A DNA stretch of 64,000 nucleotides from Allobosea sp. (GTDB taxonomy: Bacteria; Pseudomonadota; Alphaproteobacteria; Rhizobiales; Beijerinckiaceae). The position numbers and the translations under genes were made by a program. The stretch's first letter is position 1. Every line of letters starts with the position of its first letter. The notes under the pieces are model-generated. The model saw only the letters and a program-made list of their open reading frames with translations. It had not been told where the DNA came from and searched no databases. This document shows positions 37,166 through 46,606 of the stretch, one piece after another. The stretch covers positions 124,001 to 188,000 of the forward strand of contig NZ_JAUYTP010000036.1 of the NCBI RefSeq assembly GCF_030695125.1, in the 5' to 3' direction.

Positions 37166-37864
37166 ATGAAACTGACATGGTACGGCCATTCCGCCTTCCG
37201 CGCCGAGATCGATGGCGCGGTCATCCTGATCGACCCGTTCTTCACCGGGAACCCGGTTTTCGAAGGTGACGTTGCAGCGATCTCGCAGGGCGTGACCCAT
37301 ATCGTCGTCACCCACGGCCATGGCGACCATGTCGGCGACACGCTCGCCATCGCCGAGACCACCGGCGCGACCGTGATCACCAATTACGACCTCGCCATGC
37401 ATCTGGCCTCGAAAGGCCTGAAGGCCTTCCAGCCGGTCAACACTGGCGGCACGATCGATCTCGGCGCTTTCAGCGTCACCTGGGTCCGGGCCGATCACTC
37501 GGCCGGCATGGGCGAGGCCGGCGTCTCCGTGCCGCTCGGCAATGCCAATGGCGCGATCCTCAAGGCGAAGGGCGAGACGACGCTCTGGCACATGGGCGAC
37601 ACCGACATCTTCTCCGACATGGCGCTGATCAGCGAGATCCATGGCGTCGAGGCCTGCATCTGCCCGGTCGGCGACCGCTTCACCATGGGCGGCAAGGTCG
37701 CGGCGCTGGCGATGACGCGCTTCGTCAAGCCGAAGGTCGCCATTCCCTGCCACTACGGCACCTTCCCGCTGATCGACGCCAATGCCGACGCCTTCGTCGC
37801 AGGGCTGGCCGGCAGCGGCATCCAGGCGCTGGTGCCCAGGAAGGGCGAGGCGTTCGAAATCTGA
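37166..37864 (+). CDS. Metal-dependent hydrolase, UPF0173/metallo-beta-lactamase fold
   Basis: 232-aa protein of the UPF0173 family (YtkL-like) with a compact metallo-beta-lactamase fold. Zinc-site motif [10 protein letters not shown] (HxHxDH), further ligands in [12 protein letters not shown] and [10 protein letters not shown] segments, and the final CHYGTF histidine. Substrate unknown. It starts 21 nt after the GIY-YIG gene stop, perhaps co-transcribed by chance. A REP-like element follows 30 nt later. Cytoplasmic. Confidence 0.92.
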   Translation: MKLTWYGHSAFRAEIDGAVILIDPFFTGNPVFEGDVAAISQGVTHIVVTHGHGDHVGDTLAIAETTGATVITNYDLAMHLASKGLKAFQPVNTGGTIDLGAFSVTWVRADHSAGMGEAGVSVPLGNANGAILKAKGETTLWHMGDTDIFSDMALISEIHGVEACICPVGDRFTMGGKVAALAMTRFVKPKVAIPCHYGTFPLIDANADAFVAGLAGSGIQALVPRKGEAFEI

Positions 37865-37894
37865 GGGAGCGCTGTCCTCTCTCAATCCCTCCGC

Positions 37895-37995
37895 CGTCAT
37901 CCCGGGCGACCGCAGGGAGACCCGGGATCCATTCCGGAACGGTTCAGGCATGGATCCCGGGTCGGCGCGGCTTCGCCGCTTGTCCGGGATGACCC
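37895..37995. repeat. REP-like palindromic element, family A copy 3
   Basis: ACCCGGGATCCAT (37920-37932) pairs perfectly with ATGGATCCCGGGT (37950-37962). Outer GTCATCCCGGG and TCCGGGATGAC flank it. Lies between the UPF0173 gene and gatC, shares ATTCCGGAAC with copies 1 and 2. Confidence 0.82.
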
Positions 37996-38089
37996 GCGCG
38001 TTACGTCAGCACTTACTTACGCGCCGCCATCTGCTATAGCGCGGCGAACCCTGATCTGGCGCGTTGCGCCCACCATCCTGGAGTCCGCC

Positions 38090-38377
38090 ATGTCGGTCGA
38101 TCTCGCCACCGTCAAACGCGTCGCGCATCTGGCGCGCATCGCCGTGCCGGAGGCCGATCTGCCCAAGCTGCAAGGCGAGCTCAACGCCATCCTCGGCTTC
38201 GTCGAGCAGCTCAACGAGGTCGATGTCGAGGGCGTCGAGCCGCTGACCTCGGTCACGCCGATGGCGATGAAGCAACGGCCGGATGTCGTCACCGATGGCG
38301 AGATCGCGGCGAAAATCGTCGCCAACGCCCCGGCTTCCGACGATGATTACTTCATGGTGCCCAAGGTCATCGAGTGA
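38090..38377 (+). CDS. gatC: Asp-tRNA(Asn)/Glu-tRNA(Gln) amidotransferase subunit C
   Basis: 95-aa GatC, the small subunit that bridges GatA and GatB in the amidotransferase that makes Gln-tRNA(Gln) or Asn-tRNA(Asn). Typical start [20 protein letters not shown], the [18 protein letters not shown] helix, and the end [29 protein letters not shown] (residues 68-95). Likely the head of the gatCA operon; a REP-like element separates it from gatA. GatB is encoded 6.6 kb further on. Confidence 0.96.
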   Translation: MSVDLATVKRVAHLARIAVPEADLPKLQGELNAILGFVEQLNEVDVEGVEPLTSVTPMAMKQRPDVVTDGEIAAKIVANAPASDDDYFMVPKVIE

Positions 38378-38381
38378 CGCC

Positions 38382-38471
38382 CGTCATTGCGAGCGTCAGC
38401 GAAGCAATCCAGAGGACGTCGCGCGCTGCCGCTCCTGGATGGCTTCGTCGCTGCGCTCCTCGCCATGACGG
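38382..38471. repeat. Palindromic intergenic repeat, family B
   Basis: Left half CGTCATTGCGAGCGTCAGCG with GAAGCAATCC; right half CTGGATGGCTTCGTCG with a CTCCTCGCCATGACG end. The halves are imperfect reverse complements that fold into a long hairpin. A different family from the CCGGAA elements. Lies between gatC and gatA and would form a hairpin in their shared mRNA. Confidence 0.75.
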
Positions 38472-38504
38472 TTCGACTGCCTTCACTAAATCCGGATACT
38501 GCCC

Positions 38505-39986
38505 GTGACCGATCTCACCCGCCTGACCCTGACCGAAGCCCGCGACGGGTTGAAGGCCAAGAGCTTCTCCGCCATCGAGCTGACGCAGGCCCATATCGCG
38601 GCCGTCGAAAAGGCACGCGCGCTCAATGCCTATGTGCTGGAGACGCCCGAGCATGCCCTGAAGCAGGCTGCGGCCTCCGACGCGAAGCTGGCGAAGGGCG
38701 AGGCCGGCCCGCTCGAAGGCCTGCCACTCGGCATCAAGGACCTCTTCGCGACGGAAGGGGTGCGCACCACCGCCTGCTCGAAGATCCTCGGCAACTTCAT
38801 CCCGCCCTATGAATCGACCGTGTCGGGCCAGCTCTGGCGCGACGGCGCCGTGATGCTCGGCAAGCTCAACAACGACGAATTCGCGATGGGTTCCTCGAAC
38901 GAGACCTCGGCCTTCGGCAACGTCGTCAATCCCTGGCGCCGGACCGGCTCCGAGACCCCTCTGGTGCCCGGCGGCTCCTCGGGCGGTTCGGCCGCGGCGG
39001 TTGCGGCCGATCTCTGCCTTGCGGCCACCGCCACCGACACCGGCGGCTCGATCCGCCAGCCCGCCGCCTTCACCGGCACGGTCGGCATCAAGCCGACCTA
39101 TGGCCGCTGCTCGCGCTGGGGCATCGTCGCCTTCGCCTCCTCGCTCGACCAGGCCGGGCCGATCGGCAAGACCGTGCGCGACTGCGCCGTGATGCTGCGC
39201 TCGATGGCCGGCCATGATCCCAAGGATACCACCAGCGTCGACATGGCCGTGCCCGATTACGAGAAGGCGGTCGGCCGCTCCGTGAAGGGCATGAAGATCG
39301 GCATCCCCCGGGAATACCGGCTCGACGGGCTCAACGCCGAGATCGCGGCGCTCTGGCAGCAGGGCATCGACTGGCTGAAGGCTGCGGGCGCCGAGATTGT
39401 CGAGATCTCGCTGCCCCACACCAAATACGCCCTGCCGGCTTACTACATCGTCGCCCCGGCCGAGGCCTCGTCCAACCTCGCCCGCTATGATGGCGTGCGC
39501 TACGGCCTGCGCGAGCCCGGCCGCGACATCGCCGAGATGTACGAGAACACCCGCGCCGCCGGCTTCGGCACCGAGGTCAAGCGCCGCATCATGATCGGCA
39601 CCTATGTGCTCTCGGCCGGCTATTACGACGCCTATTATGTCCGCGCCCAGAAGGTCCGCACGCTGATCAAGCGCGACTTCGACGAGGCCTATGCGGCGGG
39701 CATCGACGCGGTCCTGACGCCGGCCACGCCATCCGCGGCCTTCGGCATCGGCGAGAAGGGCTCGGCCGACCCTGTCGAGATGTATCTCAACGACATCTTC
39801 ACGGTGACGGTGAACATGGCCGGCCTGCCCGGCCTCGCCGTGCCGGCGGGGCTGGACAGCCAGGGCCTGCCACTCGGCCTGCAGCTGATCGGCCGCCCCT
39901 TCGACGAGGAAACGCTGTTTGCGCTGGGCGAGGTCATCGAGCAGGCGGCTGGTCGTTTCCCGGTCACCGGGCGCTGGTGGGGCTGA
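38505..39986 (+). CDS. gatA: Asp-tRNA(Asn)/Glu-tRNA(Gln) amidotransferase subunit A
   Basis: 493-aa amidase subunit that releases ammonia from glutamine or asparagine. The amidase triad is intact: Lys in [10 protein letters not shown], the cis-Ser region [13 protein letters not shown] and the nucleophile Ser in [13 protein letters not shown]. Start is a GTG (38505). It follows gatC after a 127-nt gap that holds the family B repeat. Full length and no missing motif. Works with gatC and gatB. Confidence 0.97.
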   Translation: MTDLTRLTLTEARDGLKAKSFSAIELTQAHIAAVEKARALNAYVLETPEHALKQAAASDAKLAKGEAGPLEGLPLGIKDLFATEGVRTTACSKILGNFIPPYESTVSGQLWRDGAVMLGKLNNDEFAMGSSNETSAFGNVVNPWRRTGSETPLVPGGSSGGSAAAVAADLCLAATATDTGGSIRQPAAFTGTVGIKPTYGRCSRWGIVAFASSLDQAGPIGKTVRDCAVMLRSMAGHDPKDTTSVDMAVPDYEKAVGRSVKGMKIGIPREYRLDGLNAEIAALWQQGIDWLKAAGAEIVEISLPHTKYALPAYYIVAPAEASSNLARYDGVRYGLREPGRDIAEMYENTRAAGFGTEVKRRIMIGTYVLSAGYYDAYYVRAQKVRTLIKRDFDEAYAAGIDAVLTPATPSAAFGIGEKGSADPVEMYLNDIFTVTVNMAGLPGLAVPAGLDSQGLPLGLQLIGRPFDEETLFALGEVIEQAAGRFPVTGRWWG

Positions 39987-40138
39987 ACCGACGCGAAACG
40001 GTCATTTGACAGCTTCCCCCGATCGGAGTGAGATCGACTGACGTTGGGGGAACGTGTCGAGGCCCGTGCGGTGGCAGGGATTCTGCTGCCGCAAGGTCAC
40101 GGCGGGTGGGCTCCAGCGCCTTTGCCTGGAGACCCACC

Positions 40139-40627
40139 TTGGCCGCACAGCTCCACCCCGCCGCTCCGCACCACCTGCCACCCTTCATCACCGCGCCGCA
40201 CGAGACCGACGCGATGATGGTTCTGGCGGGCGTCATCATCATCGGCGCGGTGCTGGGCTTCGGCCTGCTCTTCCTGCGCCTGCACACGCTGCCGGAGCGG
40301 ATGGCGCACAAGGCGCACAAGCTGCAGTTCGAGATCGTCGCGGTGCTCGGGCTCCTGGCGCTGTTCACCCATATCCACCTGTTCTGGGTCGCGGGCCTGC
40401 TGCTCGCGCTGATCGAGATCCCCGATGTCTGGAACCCGCTGCGCCGCATGGCCGGGGCGCTGGACAAGATTGCGGGCATCCCGCCCGAGCGGGACGAGGA
40501 CGAGCCTGCGCCCGTCGAGAAGGGCGGGGGGCATCCGCCACCCGCGGCAACCGCATCACCCGCCACCGCGAGCCAGCCTGCCGCCGCCGCGCGCACCGCC
40601 CAGCCGGAGGCGCCGGCCCATGGTTGA
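40139..40627 (+). CDS. Small membrane protein paired with an HlyD-like adaptor
   Basis: 162-aa inner-membrane protein. The TTG at 40139 (GGAG 8 nt upstream) gives the N-terminus LAAQLHPAAPHHLPPF that I recognise as conserved in this family. Helix 1 is about residues 27-48 (AMMVLAGVIIIGAVLGFG) and helix 2 about 65-93 (EIVAVLGLLALFTHIHLFW). The cytoplasmic tail is Pro/Ala-rich. It overlaps the HlyD gene by 8 nt, so the two are translated together; the pair probably forms a membrane complex. Function unknown; YiaW-type roles in E. coli come to mind but similarity is not strong. Confidence 0.78.
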   Translation: MAAQLHPAAPHHLPPFITAPHETDAMMVLAGVIIIGAVLGFGLLFLRLHTLPERMAHKAHKLQFEIVAVLGLLALFTHIHLFWVAGLLLALIEIPDVWNPLRRMAGALDKIAGIPPERDEDEPAPVEKGGGHPPPAATASPATASQPAAAARTAQPEAPAHG

Positions 40628-41852
40628 GATCCTGATCTGCTCGCTTTTGACGATCCTGCCGGACTATCTCTACCGTCGCTACGGCCAGGGAAAGCGGTTC
40701 GGCCACGAGATCACGCTCTATTCGGTCTGGTTCGAGCTGCGCTGGGGCATCATCGGCTGCCTGATGCTCACCGTCTCGCTGATCACGGTGATCTTCTACA
40801 ACCATCCCTCGACCACCAACGCGACCTTGTTCTTCCGCACGGTGCCGATCGTGCCCGAGAGCGGCGGGCGCGTCGCCGAGATCTATGTCCGCCAGGGCGG
40901 CAAGGTTGGCCAGGGCGAGCCGATCTTCCGGCTCGACGACGCCAAGCAGCAGGCTGCGGTCGAGACGGCGCGCCGCAAGGTCGGCGAGGTCGAGGCGGCG
41001 CTCGCTGTCGCCAAGGTCGATATCCTCGCCAACGAGGCCAAGATCCAGGAGGCGCGCAGCTCGCTCCAGCTCGCCCTCGACGAACTGCGCACGAAGCAGG
41101 AGCTCAAGCGCCGCAATGACGACATCGTCGCCGCCCGCGAGATCGAGCGGCTCGAGAACGTCGTTCAGGGGCGGGAGGCGACGGTTGCGGCCGCGACCGC
41201 CTCGCGCGAGGCCGCCCAGGCGCGGATCGCCGCGCTCCTGCCGGCCGAGAAGGCCAGCGCCGAGGCCGCGCTCGCCCAGGCCGAGGTCGATCTGGCCAAG
41301 ACCGTGGTGCGCGCCGGCGTCGCAGGCCATATCGAGCAGTTTGCCCTGCAGGTCGGCGATCTCGTCAATCCGTTCATGCGCTCGGCCGGCGTCCTGATCC
41401 CGGCGACGGCCGGCCGCAAGGCGCTTCAGGCCGGCTTCAGCCAGCTCGAGGCGCAGGTTCTCAAGGTCGGGATGGCCGCCGAGGTCTCCTGCATCTCGAA
41501 GCCCTGGACCATCATCCCGATGGTCGTGACCGACGTGCAGGAGTTCATCGCGGCCGGGCAGTTCCGGACCGGCGACCAGCTCTTGGACGCCCAGCAGGTG
41601 CAGCGGCCCGGCACGGTGCTGGTCTTCCTCGAGCCGCTCTACGAGGGCGGTCTGGACGGCGTCTTCCCGGGTTCGAGCTGCGTCGCCAACGCCTATTCCA
41701 GCAATCACGAGCTGATCGCCTCGGGCAAAGTCGGCACGCTGAAGAGCCTCGCCCTGCATGTCGTCGACGCCACCGGCGTGGTCCACGCCGTCATGCTGCG
41801 CATCCAGGCGCTGCTGCTGCCGGTCAAGATGCTGGTGCTCAGCGGGCACTGA
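40620..41852 (+). CDS. HlyD-family membrane fusion/adaptor protein
   Basis: 410-aa adaptor with N-terminal membrane helices (about residues 3-15 and 42-60), a lipoyl/barrel-hybrid start (IVPESGGRVAEIYVRQGG, near 77-95), a long coiled coil (about 105-225, Ala/Glu/Arg-rich) and a closing beta domain. ATG at 40620 overlaps the small membrane protein gene, with GGAGG 8 nt upstream. There is no ABC or MFS transporter and no outer-membrane channel next to it, so the partner is elsewhere, or the pair acts in envelope work as YibH/YiaV-like proteins are thought to. Followed by a bidirectional terminator. Confidence 0.88.
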   Translation: MVEILICSLLTILPDYLYRRYGQGKRFGHEITLYSVWFELRWGIIGCLMLTVSLITVIFYNHPSTTNATLFFRTVPIVPESGGRVAEIYVRQGGKVGQGEPIFRLDDAKQQAAVETARRKVGEVEAALAVAKVDILANEAKIQEARSSLQLALDELRTKQELKRRNDDIVAAREIERLENVVQGREATVAAATASREAAQARIAALLPAEKASAEAALAQAEVDLAKTVVRAGVAGHIEQFALQVGDLVNPFMRSAGVLIPATAGRKALQAGFSQLEAQVLKVGMAAEVSCISKPWTIIPMVVTDVQEFIAAGQFRTGDQLLDAQQVQRPGTVLVFLEPLYEGGLDGVFPGSSCVANAYSSNHELIASGKVGTLKSLALHVVDATGVVHAVMLRIQALLLPVKMLVLSGH

Positions 41853-41885
41853 ACCGCGCGCTTCAGGCGCTCCGGCATAGAAACG

Positions 41886-41911
41886 AAAAGGGCCGCGCGA
41901 GCGGCCCTTTT
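41886..41911. terminator. Bidirectional rho-independent terminator
   Basis: AAAAGGGCCGC (41886-41896), loop GCGA, GCGGCCCTTTT (41901-41911): perfect 11-bp arms ending in A- and T-tracts. It lies between the convergent HlyD-like and RND genes and should stop both. Confidence 0.9.
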
Positions 41912-41939
41912 GCGTGTCGGTCGAGCCCTGTCCTTCGGC

Positions 41940-44900
41940 TCACCCCTGCGCCGGGGCCGAGTGCGTCGGCTCGGCCGGCCGCTTCGTCTTGCGCAGATCC
42001 GCCAGCCAGCGGACCACGACATAGAAGACCGGGGTGAAGATCAGGCCGAAGATCGTCACGCCCAGCATGCCGGAGAACACCGCGATGCCCATCGCCTGAC
42101 GCATCTCGGCGCCGGCTCCCGTCGAGATCGTCAGCGGCAGCACGCCGAGGATGAAGGCGAGCGAGGTCATCAGGATCGGCCGCAGCCGGGTGCGCGCCGC
42201 GCTGATCGCCGCATCGCGCCGGTTCATGCCCTCGTCTTCGGCCTGCTTGGCGAATTCGACGATCAGGATCGCATTCTTGGCGGCGAGACCGACCAGCACC
42301 ACGAGGCCGATATCGACCAGGATATTGCGGTCGAGCCCCTGGTGATTGACCCCGACCATCGCTGCCAGAATGCACATCGGCACGATCAGGATCACCGCCA
42401 GCGGCAGAAGCCAGCTCTCGTAGAGGGCCGCCAGCAGCAGGAAGACGAAGACCACGGCGAGCCCGAAGGCGATCACCGCCGTGTTGCCGGCGAGCTTCTC
42501 CTGCAGGGCGATCTCGGTCCATTCGAAGCCGAAACCCGAGGGCAGGCGTTCGGCCGCGATCTTCTCGATCGCCGCGATGCCTTGGCCGGTCGAGAAGCCG
42601 CGCGCCATCGAGAGCTGCACCTCGGCGGCCGGATAGAGATTGTAGCGCGGCACCCGATAGGCGCCGGTCGTATCCGAGAAGGAGGCGACCGAGCCGATCG
42701 GCACCATCTCGCCGTCGGTGTTGCGGGTCTTCAGATTGGCGACGTCGCGCAGGTCGAGCCGGAACGGGTTGTCGGCCTGCGCCGTGACCCGGTAGGTGCG
42801 GCCCAGCAGGTTGAAGTCGTTGATATAGGCCGAGCCCATGAACACCGAGAGCGTCTCGAAGACGCGGGTGATCGGCACGCCCAGCATCTCCGCCTTGGTG
42901 CGGTCGATATCGGCGAAGACCTGCGGCGTCTTGGTCGAGAACAGGGTGAAAGGCTGCTGGATGCCGGGAACCTGTCCCGCCGAGCCGGCGACGACCCAGG
43001 TCGCGCCCTCGAGCGCGGGCAGCCCGCGGCCCGAACGGTCCTGGACATAGCCCTTGAGGCCGCCGCCGGTGCCGATGCCCGGCACGGCCGGGGGCGGGAT
43101 CACCAGCGCGAAGGCCTCGTTGATCGCAAACATCTGCTGGCGCAGATCGGCGAGGATGCCGTCCGACGTCAGGTGCTGCTTCTGGCGCTCGGCGAAGGAC
43201 GACAGCGTCACGAAGATCACGCCGGTATTGGGGGCGATCGTGAAGGTGGCGCCGTCGAGGCCGGCGAAAGCGACCGCATGCGCGACGCCGGGCCGCGACA
43301 GCACGACATCGGTCGCCTTGCGGATCACCGCATCGGTGCGCGGCAGCGAGGCGCCCGGCGGCAGCTGGAAGGCGACGATGAAGTAGCCGCGATCGAGCTG
43401 CGGCACGAGCCCGGTCGGCGTCACCGACAGCTGTTGCGCCGTCAGCCCGATCAGGCCCGCATAGGCGACGAGCAGGATCACCGAGAAGCGGATCAGGCGC
43501 GAGGTCATCGCGCCATAGCTGCGCGACAGCCAGTCGAAGCCCTTGTTGAAATAGTGAAAGAACCCGCGCACGGGGGCGCCGAGCGCGTAGAGGAAGCCGT
43601 GCTGCTTGCCCGCGTCATGGCCGTGGGGCTTCAGCAGCAGCGCCGCCATCGCCGGCGACAGCGTCAGCGAGACGAAGCAGGAGATCGCGGTCGAGGCCGC
43701 GATCGTGACGGCGAACTGCTGGTAGAAGGTGCCCTGCAGCCCGCTGATGAAGGCGGTCGGGATGAACACGGCGCACAGCACCAGCGAGATCGCCAGCAGC
43801 GCCCCGCCGACCTCGTCCATGGTCTTGTGCGCGGCCTCCTTGGCGGTCATGCCCTCGGCGAGATAGCGCTCGACATTCTCCACCACGACGATCGCATCGT
43901 CGACGACGATGCCGATGGCGAGCACCAGCGCGAGCAGCGAGATCGTGTTGAAGGAGATGCCCACCGCGCTCATCACCAGGAAGGTGCCGACGAGCGAGAC
44001 CGGGATGGCGATGATCGGGATGATCGCCGCCCGCCAGGTCTGCAGGAACAGGATCACCACCACGACGACCAGCGCCACCGCCTCGACCAGCGTGCGAATC
44101 ACCGCGCTGACGGATTCGCCGATGAACTCGGTCGGGTTGTAGATGATGCGGTGTTCGAGGCCCGCCGGGAACTCCTTGGCCATCCCGTTCATCGTCGCGA
44201 TCAGCGTTTCCGCCGTCGACAGCGCATTCGAGCCGGGGCGCTGGAAGATGCCGATGGCGACCGCGTTCTTGTTATCGAGATAGGCGTTGGTGGTGTAGTC
44301 CTGCGAGCCGAGTTCGACCCGGGCGATGTCGCGAATGCGGATCGTGCCGCCATTGGCGTCCGATCGCACGACGATGTTCTCGAACTCCGCGATATCGGTC
44401 AGGCGGCCGAGCGTGTTGACCGAAAGCTGGAAGGCGCCGCCCGTCGTCGCCGGCGGCTGGTTGATCGCGCCGGCGGCGACCTGGACGTTGGCCGCGCGCA
44501 GCGCGGCGACGACGTCGCCGGCCGTGAGATTGCGCGACGAGACCTTGGCCGGGTCGAGCCAGATCCGCATCGAGAAGTCGCGCGCGCCGAAGACCTGCAC
44601 ATTGCCGACGCCGTCGATGCGGGTCAGCACGTCCTTCACGAAGAGCGTCGCGTAATTCGAGACATATTGCGGGTCGCGCGAACCGTCCGGCGAGATCATG
44701 TTGATGACCATCATCAGATCGGGCGAGGCCTTGCGCGTCTGGATGCCCAGCGCGCGCACATCCGCCGGCAGCCGGGCCTCGGCCGCCGAGACGCGGTTCT
44801 GCACCAGCACCTGCGCCTGGTCGATGTCGACGCCGGCCTTGAACACGACGTTGATCGTGACGCGCCCGTCGCCGGTCGACTGCGACTGGATGTAGAGCAT

Positions 44901-45131
44901 GTCGTCGACGCCGTTGACCTCCTGCTCGATCGGCGTCGCCACGGTGGCGGCGACGACCTCAGCCGAGGCGCCGGGATAGGTGGCGGTGATCGAGACCGTC
45001 GGCGGTGCGATCTCGGGGTACTCCGCGATCGGCAGGCCACGCTGGGCGATGGCGCCGGCGATGGTCAGAAGAACCGACAAGACGGTCGCGAAGATCGGCC
45101 GGTCGATGAAGAAATGGGCGAAACGGAACAT
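41940..45131 (-). CDS. RND efflux transporter permease (HAE1, AcrB/MexF-like)
   Basis: 1063-aa inner-membrane proton/drug antiporter. N-terminus MFRFAHFFIDRPIFATVLSV is the standard HAE1 first helix. The proton-relay pair lies in TM4 (VLAIGIVVDDAIVVVENVER), and the periplasmic porter domains flank 12 helices in two halves. Late motifs include GLAAKNAILIVEFAKQAEDE (TM11 region). Length matches AcrB. The adaptor gene is 72 nt upstream on the same strand; no outer-membrane TolC/OprM gene is visible, so it must use one encoded elsewhere. Substrate range cannot be deduced. Confidence 0.97.
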   Translation of the reverse strand: MFRFAHFFIDRPIFATVLSVLLTIAGAIAQRGLPIAEYPEIAPPTVSITATYPGASAEVVAATVATPIEQEVNGVDDMLYIQSQSTGDGRVTINVVFKAGVDIDQAQVLVQNRVSAAEARLPADVRALGIQTRKASPDLMMVINMISPDGSRDPQYVSNYATLFVKDVLTRIDGVGNVQVFGARDFSMRIWLDPAKVSSRNLTAGDVVAALRAANVQVAAGAINQPPATTGGAFQLSVNTLGRLTDIAEFENIVVRSDANGGTIRIRDIARVELGSQDYTTNAYLDNKNAVAIGIFQRPGSNALSTAETLIATMNGMAKEFPAGLEHRIIYNPTEFIGESVSAVIRTLVEAVALVVVVVILFLQTWRAAIIPIIAIPVSLVGTFLVMSAVGISFNTISLLALVLAIGIVVDDAIVVVENVERYLAEGMTAKEAAHKTMDEVGGALLAISLVLCAVFIPTAFISGLQGTFYQQFAVTIAASTAISCFVSLTLSPAMAALLLKPHGHDAGKQHGFLYALGAPVRGFFHYFNKGFDWLSRSYGAMTSRLIRFSVILLVAYAGLIGLTAQQLSVTPTGLVPQLDRGYFIVAFQLPPGASLPRTDAVIRKATDVVLSRPGVAHAVAFAGLDGATFTIAPNTGVIFVTLSSFAERQKQHLTSDGILADLRQQMFAINEAFALVIPPPAVPGIGTGGGLKGYVQDRSGRGLPALEGATWVVAGSAGQVPGIQQPFTLFSTKTPQVFADIDRTKAEMLGVPITRVFETLSVFMGSAYINDFNLLGRTYRVTAQADNPFRLDLRDVANLKTRNTDGEMVPIGSVASFSDTTGAYRVPRYNLYPAAEVQLSMARGFSTGQGIAAIEKIAAERLPSGFGFEWTEIALQEKLAGNTAVIAFGLAVVFVFLLLAALYESWLLPLAVILIVPMCILAAMVGVNHQGLDRNILVDIGLVVLVGLAAKNAILIVEFAKQAEDEGMNRRDAAISAARTRLRPILMTSLAFILGVLPLTISTGAGAEMRQAMGIAVFSGMLGVTIFGLIFTPVFYVVVRWLADLRKTKRPAEPTHSAPAQG

Positions 45132-45203
45132 GAAATGTGTCCTGGCCTGACGTCAGGGCGGAGGGCCGGCGGCCATCCGAAGCGTGGGAGCGTAAGGCGG
45201 CCG

Positions 45204-46373
45204 TCAGTTGGTGGCGGAAGGCTTGATCTCGCCCGGCTGCGGCGTCACCGTCGCGCCCGGTCGCACCATCGGGTTGGCGAAGCCGCCGATGATGACCTGA
45301 TCCTGCGGGGTGAGACCGCTGCGGATGACGCGCAGGCCGCCGCTCATCTGGCCCAGCACGATCGGCTTCGGCACGACCTTGTTCTCCGGCCCGATCGTGA
45401 GCACGATCTTGTTGGCCTGGTCGGAGACGATCACGCTGTCGGGCACGAGCAGCGCGTCGGCCTCGCCGGCGAAGACGCGCAGCCGCCCGAAGGTGCCCGG
45501 CGTCAGGAACTGGTCGGGATTGGGGAAGACGACGCGGCCGCGGATCGTGCCCGAGCGCGCGTTCAGCGTGTTGTCGACGAAGTCGATCCGGCCGCGGCGC
45601 TTCCACTCCTGCTCGTCCGACAGGCGAACCTCGGCGACGATGCCGGATTCGCGCGAGGCGGTGGTGCGCAGGTCGTTGGCGCGGCGCTGCCAGCGCAGGT
45701 AATCGGCTTCAGACGCGTCGAAGGTGAAATAGATCGGGTCGACCGCGACGATCGTCGTCAGCAGGGTCGCGCCGGACTGGCCGCCCGCGATCAGATTGCC
45801 GGGGTCGACGCGGCGGTTCGAGATGCGGCCCGCCAGCGGCGCGCGCACCTCGGTCCATTCGAGATTGAGCTCGGCGGTCTTCAGATTGGCTTCCGCCCCC
45901 TGCTGGCTGCCGATCGCACTGTTCAGGTTGGCGCGGCGCTGGTCGACGTCGCGCGCCGTGATGGTGCGGTTCTGCGTCAGGCCCTCGGCACGCTCGACCT
46001 CGTTCTGGGCGAGCTCGACCTGGGCCTTGGCGCGGGCCACCTCGGCGCGGGCGGCATCGACCGAGAGCCGGTAGGGGCGGGGGTCGATGGTGAAGAGCAG
46101 GTCGCCCTTCTTGACGAGGTCGCCGTCCTTGAAATGCAGCGAGTCGAGGAAACCCGAGACGCGGGCCCGCACATCGACCTGTTCGCTCGCCTCGAAGCGG
46201 CCGGTGAACTCGTCCCAGTTGGTGACGCGCTGGGCGAGCGGCGCCGACACCTGAACCGGCGGAGCCGGCGGCGCGCCCTGGGCGAGCGCGCCGTGCGGCA
46301 TCAGGATCGCGGACGCGACGAGCGCTGCCGCGGACCGGGCAACGAGCATCAGACCTGGACGGCGGTGGGACAT
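45204..46373 (-). CDS. RND efflux periplasmic adaptor (AcrA/MexE-like)
   Basis: 389-aa membrane fusion protein with an N-terminal signal (LMLVARSAAALVASAILMP, ends GALAQ; no lipobox Cys), a lipoyl half starting VRARVSGFLDSLHFKDGDLV and a coiled-coil hairpin (VARAKAQVELAQNEVERAEG). The conserved FTFDASEADYLRW barrel segment and a C-terminal membrane-proximal domain follow. ATG at 46373 has GGAGTG upstream; an in-frame ATG at 46406 is less supported. First gene of the pump operon. An 8-bp inverted pair TCAAGATC/GATCTTGA lies about 90 nt upstream (46460-46467 and 46481-46488), a possible regulator site. Confidence 0.93.
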   Translation of the reverse strand: MSHRRPGLMLVARSAAALVASAILMPHGALAQGAPPAPPVQVSAPLAQRVTNWDEFTGRFEASEQVDVRARVSGFLDSLHFKDGDLVKKGDLLFTIDPRPYRLSVDAARAEVARAKAQVELAQNEVERAEGLTQNRTITARDVDQRRANLNSAIGSQQGAEANLKTAELNLEWTEVRAPLAGRISNRRVDPGNLIAGGQSGATLLTTIVAVDPIYFTFDASEADYLRWQRRANDLRTTASRESGIVAEVRLSDEQEWKRRGRIDFVDNTLNARSGTIRGRVVFPNPDQFLTPGTFGRLRVFAGEADALLVPDSVIVSDQANKIVLTIGPENKVVPKPIVLGQMSGGLRVIRSGLTPQDQVIIGGFANPMVRPGATVTPQPGEIKPSATN

Positions 46374-46606
46374 GGCGACACTCCGGAAGGCGCTAAGCCG
46401 GCGCAATCCGGGCGGGATTGCGGGCGTTTGGGGCTAGAAGGGGACGACAGTGACGATTGTCAAGATCCATCACCCCTCACGATCTTGAAACGAGCCACAA
46501 TCGGCCACAATCCCGCCAACCGGTGTCGGGAGCGCAACAGACGCTTGCCGCCCGCGCGTCGAGGTCGTAACCGTCAGAACAACTTTTTTGAGCCGGAAGT
46601 CCGACG

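Noticed and set aside
38382-38471. Considered as a tRNA or CRISPR-like repeat
   Set aside because: It folds as one long hairpin, has no anticodon-arm structure or CCA end and no repeat-spacer array.
46460-46488. TCAAGATC/GATCTTGA as a firm operator of the RND operon
   Set aside because: The 8-bp arms with a 13-bp gap could occur by chance and no regulator gene is adjacent; noted in the adaptor entry only.
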